DNA from: RGIG5612 sp963591145
Lineage (GTDB): Bacteria > Bacillota > Clostridia > Lachnospirales > Lachnospiraceae
Reading direction: 5' to 3'
Assembly: GCA_963591145.1 (NCBI GenBank)
Contig: CAVARE010000083.1
Span: 1-10,811, forward strand
Length of the DNA stretch: 10,811 bases
Shown here: one piece after another, positions 5,739 through 10,811 of the stretch
Numbering within the stretch: the stretch's first letter is position 1
Layout: each line of letters opens with the position of its first letter
Translations under genes and position numbers: made by a program
The notes under the pieces: model-generated
The model's input: the letters and a program-made list of their open reading frames with translations, nothing else
Databases searched by the model: none
What the model was told of the DNA's origin: nothing

Positions 5739-8046
5739 GCAAATAAAACTTATAATCGGAAGTCTATTACATGATATAGGTAAGATCGTATATAGGGCAG
5801 GCGATGGCAGACAGCATAGTGTCAGTGGATACGATTTCTTAAAGGAATTGGGATCATCATTTGACGAAGAAATCTTGAATTGTGTGCGCTATCACCATTC
5901 GATAAATCTGAAGCATGCTTCAATCAGTAACGATGCACTGGCGTATATTACATATTTTGCGGATAATGTGGCAGCAGCAATGGATAGAAGGGAGAGTTCA
6001 GACGGCGAGGATGGCTTTGATAAAAATGTCGCACTTGATAGCGTTTTTAATATTCTTAACGGGAATAATGGTAAGGCACATTACGAGCGGAGAATGTTGA
6101 ATCCTAAAGCAGAAATTAACTATCCAACTACAGAAAAATGTTCGATGGATGAATCCTTCTATCAGGATGTTGCAGCTCAGGTCAAGGATAATCTTAAGGG
6201 AATTGAGATATCAGAGGAGTATGTTAATTCGTTGTTGTCAGTATTGGAGGCGACTACAAGTTATATTCCATCATCAACCAGCAAAAGGGAGCTGGCAGAT
6301 ATTTCATTGTTTGACCATGTAAAGATGACAGCGGCTGTAGCGGAGTGTTGTTATCAGTATATGAAGGAAAATGAAATTTCTGATTACAAAGAATTCCTTT
6401 ATAAGGACAGCACCAATAGTCTCTGGGAACAGAAGATGTTCTTGCTGTATTCAATGGATATGTCAGGAATCCAGAGCTTCATCTATACTATAGGAAGCAA
6501 GGGAGCATTGCGCGGGTTACGTGCAAGAAGTTTTTATCTGGAGCTTATGATGGAGCATATTATTGATGAGCTGCTTGATAAATTGAATCTGTCAAGGTCG
6601 TGCCTGATTTATAGCGGTGGAGGTCACTGCTATATGCTGCTGCCCAATACGAAAAGAGGAAAAGAAGTAGTAGATGAACATAACAGGGAAATAAACGGCT
6701 GGTTTCTAAAGAATTTTGATATTGCTTTATATGTTGCCGATGGCTATGCAGAGTGTCATGCGTCGAATCTGAAGAACGAACCACAGGGAAGTTATAGTGA
6801 TTTATTTAGGACTGTTTCGAAGGCCATATCTCAAAAAAAGACACATCGCTATGGGCCGACCGAATTGATAGAATTAAATAAACGGCATATAGCAGGACGG
6901 GAAGAATGCTGCGTGTGCCGAAGGATGGCGAAAATAGATAGTAATGGAAGGTGTCCGATATGCGCAGCACTTGAGAGCTTGTCTGGAGACATTTTATACA
7001 AGGATTACTTTATTATCATGATCATGGGTGGTGAAAGGAATGAAGCCTGCTTGCCATTACCGGGTGATAAGTATCTTGTCGCAGGCGACAAAGCTAAATT
7101 GTTGAGATTAATGGACAGCTACAACTACGTGAGAAGCTATACGGTAAATGATGCATGTACTGGCAAGCATGTGACAACAAAATTATGGGTAGGCAGATAT
7201 ACAACGGGAGATACCTTTGAAGAACTGGCGCAGAAGGCAGAGGGAATAGAAAGAATTGCTGTGCTTAGAGGAGACGTTGATAATCTGGGACAGGCATTTG
7301 TAAGCGGTTTTAAAGATACTGCAAATGGAAAATATGAAACGCTGTCAAGAACATCAACATTGTCCAGACAGCTGTCATTGTTCTTTAAGCTTTATCTTAA
7401 TAAAATCCTTGAAAAAGGTAATTCAAGCAGGTTTTCAAAGGACGAAAACAGACAAGCGTGTATCGTATATTCTGGAGGTGACGATATCTTCATTGTAGGA
7501 GCTTGGAATGATGTGGTAGACATTTTCATTGATACCAGAAACGCCTTCGAAAAATTTACAGAAGGGACACTGACAATATCAGGTGGAATAGGAATATATG
7601 ATGCCAACTTCCCTATAAATCGAATGGCTTTGGAAGTAGCCAGACTGGAAGATTATTCCAAGGAACTGGAAGGTAAGAATGCTATTACACTTTTTGACGA
7701 GACCGGTCGATATGAATGGAAGACATTTATTGAACAGGTGGTGGATGAAAAATACCAGGCCATCTATGATTATATGACGTTAACCAATGGTAGAGGAAAG
7801 GCGTTTTTATATCATTTGCTGGAACTAATAAGAGATAACGGCACGAAGTTTAACCGGGCTCGATTCGTATATTATTTATCCAGGATGGAACCAGATCCAG
7901 ACGCAGATGAGGATGAAAGGAATGCATATAAGCTATTTTCGGAAAAAATGTATAAATGGTCACTGTCTGGGGATGAACGCAGGCAGGTGGTGAGTGCGAT
8001 TTATCTATATGTATATATGCAGCGAGATAAGAAAGGGGCAGAGTAA
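5722..8046 (+). CDS. cas10: Cas10/Csm1, large subunit of the type III-A effector complex
   Basis: This is a 774-residue multidomain protein. An N-terminal HD nuclease domain (about 1-100) has LLHDIGK at 15-21 (H17, D18), a conserved HSVSG at 32-36 and HHS at 58-60, and should cut single-stranded DNA. The first palm domain carries DMSGIQSFIY (246-255) and YSGGGHCYML (297-306). A zinc ribbon follows with two Cys-X2-Cys pairs (C396/C399, C411/C414). The second palm has LRGDVDNLGQAF (515-526) and YSGGDDIF (583-590), whose GGDD is the active site for making cyclic oligoadenylate from ATP. A helical C-terminal domain (about 670-774) contains an acidic loop near 723-732. The length is normal for Csm1. 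AGGAAGG (5711-5717) precedes the ATG at 5722; an ATG two codons later is an alternative. The gene overlaps cas6 by 17 bp and csm2 follows at once. Confidence 0.97.
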   Translation: MKMKDKQIKLIIGSLLHDIGKIVYRAGDGRQHSVSGYDFLKELGSSFDEEILNCVRYHHSINLKHASISNDALAYITYFADNVAAAMDRRESSDGEDGFDKNVALDSVFNILNGNNGKAHYERRMLNPKAEINYPTTEKCSMDESFYQDVAAQVKDNLKGIEISEEYVNSLLSVLEATTSYIPSSTSKRELADISLFDHVKMTAAVAECCYQYMKENEISDYKEFLYKDSTNSLWEQKMFLLYSMDMSGIQSFIYTIGSKGALRGLRARSFYLELMMEHIIDELLDKLNLSRSCLIYSGGGHCYMLLPNTKRGKEVVDEHNREINGWFLKNFDIALYVADGYAECHASNLKNEPQGSYSDLFRTVSKAISQKKTHRYGPTELIELNKRHIAGREECCVCRRMAKIDSNGRCPICAALESLSGDILYKDYFIIMIMGGERNEACLPLPGDKYLVAGDKAKLLRLMDSYNYVRSYTVNDACTGKHVTTKLWVGRYTTGDTFEELAQKAEGIERIAVLRGDVDNLGQAFVSGFKDTANGKYETLSRTSTLSRQLSLFFKLYLNKILEKGNSSRFSKDENRQACIVYSGGDDIFIVGAWNDVVDIFIDTRNAFEKFTEGTLTISGGIGIYDANFPINRMALEVARLEDYSKELEGKNAITLFDETGRYEWKTFIEQVVDEKYQAIYDYMTLTNGRGKAFLYHLLELIRDNGTKFNRARFVYYLSRMEPDPDADEDERNAYKLFSEKMYKWSLSGDERRQVVSAIYLYVYMQRDKKGAE

Positions 8047-8047
8047 A

Positions 8048-8467
8048 ATGAATATAGGGGAAAAGCGAAAACTGGTTATCAATGAAGAAAATTATGTAAC
8101 TGAAGCGGAGAACGCAATAAAGAAATTGATAGCAGAAAAGGATCCGAAGTACAACAAACCACTTCCGTTAGTTACGACTTCAAAAATCAGAAATCTACTT
8201 GCAATGGTCTCTGATATCTACAATGATGTGCTTAATGTCAAGGATGAAAAATTATCTTCCGAGGTAATAGGAAGAATTAATTATATGAAGCTGAGATTCT
8301 ACTATGAAGCAGGAAGGGAAGAGACAGTAAAGCGATTATTGAAGACAGCGGGTGTGTTTGATGTTATTGACGGTATCGGAAATAGCCGAAAGAATTACAT
8401 TCTGTTTAGCAGATACATTGAAGCATTAGTAGCATTTCGCAAATATTATGGTGGCAGAGACGAGTAG
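8048..8467 (+). CDS. csm2: Csm2, small helical subunit of the Csm complex
   Basis: This is a 139-residue helical protein. Csm2 copies form the inner filament of the type III-A complex along the crRNA-target duplex. Family features are LVTTSKIRNLLAMVSDIY at 41-58, FYYEAGRE near 84-91, and the C-terminal RYIEALVAFRKYYGGRD at 122-138. The frame is open further upstream inside cas10, but AAAGGGG (8032-8038) lies nine bases before the ATG at 8048, and the product from there has the normal length. The ATG is one base after the cas10 stop codon, so translation is probably coupled. No catalytic residues are expected. Confidence 0.95.
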   Translation: MNIGEKRKLVINEENYVTEAENAIKKLIAEKDPKYNKPLPLVTTSKIRNLLAMVSDIYNDVLNVKDEKLSSEVIGRINYMKLRFYYEAGREETVKRLLKTAGVFDVIDGIGNSRKNYILFSRYIEALVAFRKYYGGRDE

Positions 8468-8471
8468 GAGG
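8466..8471 (+). promoter_or_regulatory. ribosome binding site that decides the csm3 start
   Basis: A perfect AGGAGG overlaps the csm2 stop codon. It lies seven bases before ATG 8479 and only four before an in-frame GTG at 8476. The ATG is thus the better start, giving the product the usual short N-terminus MFAKIEITG. Confidence 0.7.
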
Positions 8472-8478
8472 AAAAGTG

Positions 8479-9162
8479 ATGTTCGCAAAAATAGAAATTA
8501 CAGGTACGCTTGAGGTTAAAACAGGACTGCATATAGGTGGTAATGGTGCATTTGCAGCTATTGGAGCAGTAGATTCCCCAGTTATTCGTGATGTAAGAAC
8601 GGATGATCCGATTATTCCGGGAAGCTCATTAAAAGGTAAGATGCGATCTCTCCTTGCTAAAATGTATAATACTGATGCAGCTGCAACTGTAACTGATGGG
8701 GATGACGAGAAACTGACAGCATTATTTGGATCATCAAGAAAAGGAAACGTACATGTTGGACGTTTACTTTTCTCGGATATGTTTCTTACTAATAAGGATG
8801 AGCTGAGAGACCTTAATATTTACAGAGCTACAGAGGTTAAGTTCGAGAATTCCATTTCCAGGAGTACAGCTGTAGCCAATCCGAGACAATTAGAGAGAGT
8901 GATCAGAGGGGCAAAATTCGGATTAGACCTTATGTATGAGTACAAGGATGATGAAACCATGCTGCAGGATTTCAAAATTCTAAAGAATGGATTTAAGCTT
9001 ATACAGTATGATTATTTGGGCGGCAGTGGTTCGAGAGGATACGGTAAGGTTGCCTTTGATGATATTGACTTAGAAGTGGTTATTGGTGATATAGATGACG
9101 ATGTAGTAGAAAAATGTAGGGAAATGCTTTTGAATCTGCAAGGAGATTACCATGAACTATAA
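8479..9162 (+). CDS. csm3: Csm3, RAMP backbone subunit and target-RNA nuclease
   Basis: This is a 227-residue Cas7-like RAMP protein. Several Csm3 copies form the crRNA-binding backbone and each cuts target RNA at six-base steps. The catalytic Asp sits in AVDSPVIRD at 30-38 (D32, equivalent to D32/D33 of studied Csm3 proteins), so target-RNA cleavage should be intact. Other family features are TGLHIGG at 15-21, the PGSSLKGKMRSLL segment at 47-59, and the C-terminal glycine-rich GGSGSRGYGK at 181-190. The length is typical. The start is set by AGGAGG at 8466-8471. The gene overlaps csm4 by 11 bp. Confidence 0.96.
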   Translation: MFAKIEITGTLEVKTGLHIGGNGAFAAIGAVDSPVIRDVRTDDPIIPGSSLKGKMRSLLAKMYNTDAAATVTDGDDEKLTALFGSSRKGNVHVGRLLFSDMFLTNKDELRDLNIYRATEVKFENSISRSTAVANPRQLERVIRGAKFGLDLMYEYKDDETMLQDFKILKNGFKLIQYDYLGGSGSRGYGKVAFDDIDLEVVIGDIDDDVVEKCREMLLNLQGDYHEL

Positions 9163-10066
9163 AATTTATAAGCTTTCATTTACAACATCTGTGCATTTTG
9201 GAACGGGTGTACTTAATGAAAGTGCCACTGGTTTATGCGCAGATACACTTTTTTCGGCATTATATATTGAGGCAATGAAACTGGGAATTGCAGAGGATTT
9301 TTATAAGGCTGCGGATAGCAATCAATTATTTATATCAGACGCTTTTCCGTTTGTTGATACTAACTATTTTCTTCCAAAACCTATGACCTATGTGGAACCT
9401 AAAGAGAATGGAAATTCCAAGATAAAGAAGCAGTATAAAAAGCTTAAGTATATACCAGCCGACAGAATGAAAGATTATCTTCAGGGAAACGTAGATCCTG
9501 CAAGCTGCAGCCTCCATATGCTGGGTAAGGAGTATAGCCAGGTAATGGCATTTGTTCGACGAGAAGAAGTGGAAGAGACGTTACCGTATAGGGTTGGAAA
9601 TTATCTGTTTAATGAAAAATGTGGATTGTATGTTATCGCTGCATTGGAAAATGAAGATGTGCAGTATATGCTGGAGGATCTTTTCGAAAGCTTGTCATAT
9701 ACAGGGGTTGGCGGTAAGCGCAGCAGCGGCAAGGGACGATTCAAATTTAAAAAAGGCAAGGACAGCGAAAGCATCAATGAAATGCTCAAAGCAAATACCG
9801 GACGATATATGCTGATATCATCGGCACTACCTAAGGCGGATGAAATGGAGAATGCCCTGATGAATGCCTCGTATCTTATGCAGAAACGATCTGGATTTGT
9901 ATATTCTGAAAAGTATGCTGAGGATCAAATGAAAAAACGCGATTTGTATACGTTACAGGCAGGCTCTTGCTTCAATCATCAATTCATGGGCGATATATAC
10001 GATGTTAATGAAAATGGAGCACATGCGGTGTATCGTTATGCGAAGGGACTGTTCCTGGGGGTATGA
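9152..10066 (+). CDS. csm4: Csm4, Cas5-like RAMP subunit at the crRNA 5' end
   Basis: This is a 304-residue RAMP protein. Csm4 binds the 5' repeat tag of the crRNA and holds Cas10 at the base of the complex. The first strand and loop (YKLSFTTSVHFGTGVLNES) and the following CADTLFSALYIEA at 29-41 are typical of the family. The glycine-rich loop is TGVGGKRSSGKGRF at 184-197. AAGGAGA (9140-9146) lies five bases before the ATG, inside the end of csm3, giving an 11-bp overlap that implies coupled translation and a fixed subunit ratio. The length agrees with the family. No nuclease residues are expected. Confidence 0.94.
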   Translation: MNYKIYKLSFTTSVHFGTGVLNESATGLCADTLFSALYIEAMKLGIAEDFYKAADSNQLFISDAFPFVDTNYFLPKPMTYVEPKENGNSKIKKQYKKLKYIPADRMKDYLQGNVDPASCSLHMLGKEYSQVMAFVRREEVEETLPYRVGNYLFNEKCGLYVIAALENEDVQYMLEDLFESLSYTGVGGKRSSGKGRFKFKKGKDSESINEMLKANTGRYMLISSALPKADEMENALMNASYLMQKRSGFVYSEKYAEDQMKKRDLYTLQAGSCFNHQFMGDIYDVNENGAHAVYRYAKGLFLGV

Positions 10067-10811
10067 GTATGCAGAATTATTTAAAAGAATATCAGATGAG
10101 GATAACGGCGCTGGCTCCTATTCATGTTGGAAATGGCATGAAAATTGGGAAAAAGGAATATATCCAGCAAGGAGCAACGCAGCCGGTAATTGTTCCTGAT
10201 ACAGCTAAGATGTTTTATACGTTGCGTCTTCTAAAGAAAGATCGTGCATATGCAGATTTTATGCTGAATGAAAGAAGAATGGGACTCGGGCAATGGCTGG
10301 AGGAACAGAAAATCTCAAAATATATTGATTCATGGAAACGATATAGCATGGATGCAGGTGATGCATTCGTCCGTAAAAGTACAGGCAGAAGAGACGCTAC
10401 GCCTAAGGAAATAATGTGTTTCGTGAAAGACGCATACGAGCAGCCATATATTCCAGGAAGCACGTTGAAGGGAATGCTGAGAACAGCGCTACTGTGTTGG
10501 AGAGTTTATAAAAATCAAGATAGATACAAACAGGAGTTAATGAATCTTTCGCGTGCAGCTGATAATGGAGGTTCAAGAAAGACATATTTACAGAGGGAAA
10601 CAGATGCATTGGAGACGGCTGTATTTCACACTCTTGGCAGAGATGACAGAAAGCAAGGTAATGCTGTCAATTCCATAATGTCCGGATTTGTTGTTAGCGA
10701 TAGCAAACCAATCTCAGAAAAACAGCTTATGCTCGCACAGAAGATAGATTATGATATGTTCGGTGATGAAAAATGCCTTCCTATACTGAGGGAGGCAATA
10801 ATGCCTGGAAC
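10063..10811 (+). CDS. csm5: Csm5, RAMP subunit at the crRNA 3' end (partial, cut by window edge)
   Basis: The frame is open from the ATGA overlap with the csm4 stop codon to the right edge, giving 249 codons; the C-terminal part, probably 100 or more residues, is missing. Csm5 caps the 3' end of the crRNA backbone and is linked to crRNA maturation. Family features are RITALAPIHVGNG at 13-25, PYIPGSTLKGMLRTALL at 128-144, and GFVVSDSKPI at 208-217. The start at 10063 gives a four-base overlap typical of coupled genes. A second in-frame ATG at 10069 has a GGGGG sequence (10057-10061) at seven-base spacing and is an equally reasonable start, shortening the product by two residues. Confidence 0.92.
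   Translation, partial: MSMQNYLKEYQMRITALAPIHVGNGMKIGKKEYIQQGATQPVIVPDTAKMFYTLRLLKKDRAYADFMLNERRMGLGQWLEEQKISKYIDSWKRYSMDAGDAFVRKSTGRRDATPKEIMCFVKDAYEQPYIPGSTLKGMLRTALLCWRVYKNQDRYKQELMNLSRAADNGGSRKTYLQRETDALETAVFHTLGRDDRKQGNAVNSIMSGFVVSDSKPISEKQLMLAQKIDYDMFGDEKCLPILREAIMPG

Noticed and set aside
6828..6842. Run of seven A in cas10 that could allow slippage or frameshifting.
   Set aside because: The reading frame continues intact on both sides with conserved Cas10 motifs. A short A run is common in AT-rich genes, and no stimulatory structure is evident.

Overview
The window looks like chromosome of a Gram-positive anaerobe of the Firmicutes, most likely class Clostridia. The grounds are strong AGGAGG-type ribosome binding sites, a moderate to low G+C content, a DhaS-like TetR regulator next to HdeD-like and MMPL membrane proteins, and clostridial-style Csm proteins. 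Genus cannot be read from the sequence.

Left part (1-3.7 kb, minus strand). A TetR/AcrR regulator (3017-3598) is followed by a DUF308/HdeD-like six-helix membrane protein (2171-2767) and a 690-residue MMPL/RND-type transporter (89-2161). The last two genes are 9 bp apart and clearly form an operon. Between the regulator and this pair lies about 250 bp of non-coding DNA. It carries four 17-bp dyad sites of the form TGYCYR-N5-YRGRCA, whose centres fall exactly 30 bp apart (2891, 2921, 2951, 2981), with weaker half-sites at both ends. This reads as an operator array, probably for the neighbouring TetR protein. A near-consensus sigma-70 promoter for the regulator lies at 3709-3737. The last 28 codons of an unknown plus-strand gene may lie at the left edge, convergent with the transporter.

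Middle (3.7-5.0 kb). The divergent region holds a perfect inverted repeat and a possible 54-codon small gene with a very good ribosome binding site. An inositol-monophosphatase-family gene (3997-4761) follows. About 220 bp of AT-rich DNA then separates it from the cas genes.

Right part (4983-10811, plus strand). This is a type III-A (Csm) CRISPR-Cas interference operon in the order cas6, cas10/csm1, csm2, csm3, csm4, csm5, with csm5 cut by the window edge. The genes overlap or lie within 12 bp of each other and probably form one transcript. Cas6 would process the crRNA. Csm2-Csm5 and Cas10 would form the RNA-guided complex. Csm3 keeps the Asp used to cut target RNA. Cas10 keeps both the HD nuclease motif and the GGDD palm motif, so the system looks able to cut DNA and to make cyclic oligoadenylate. 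No CRISPR array, cas1/cas2 or Csm6-type effector is inside the window; these would have to lie to the right or elsewhere. The cas genes are visibly more AT-rich than the phosphatase beside them, which fits a laterally acquired module.

The cas operon is a known class of system. The least expected signal here is the 30-bp-phased operator array upstream of the HdeD-MMPL operon.
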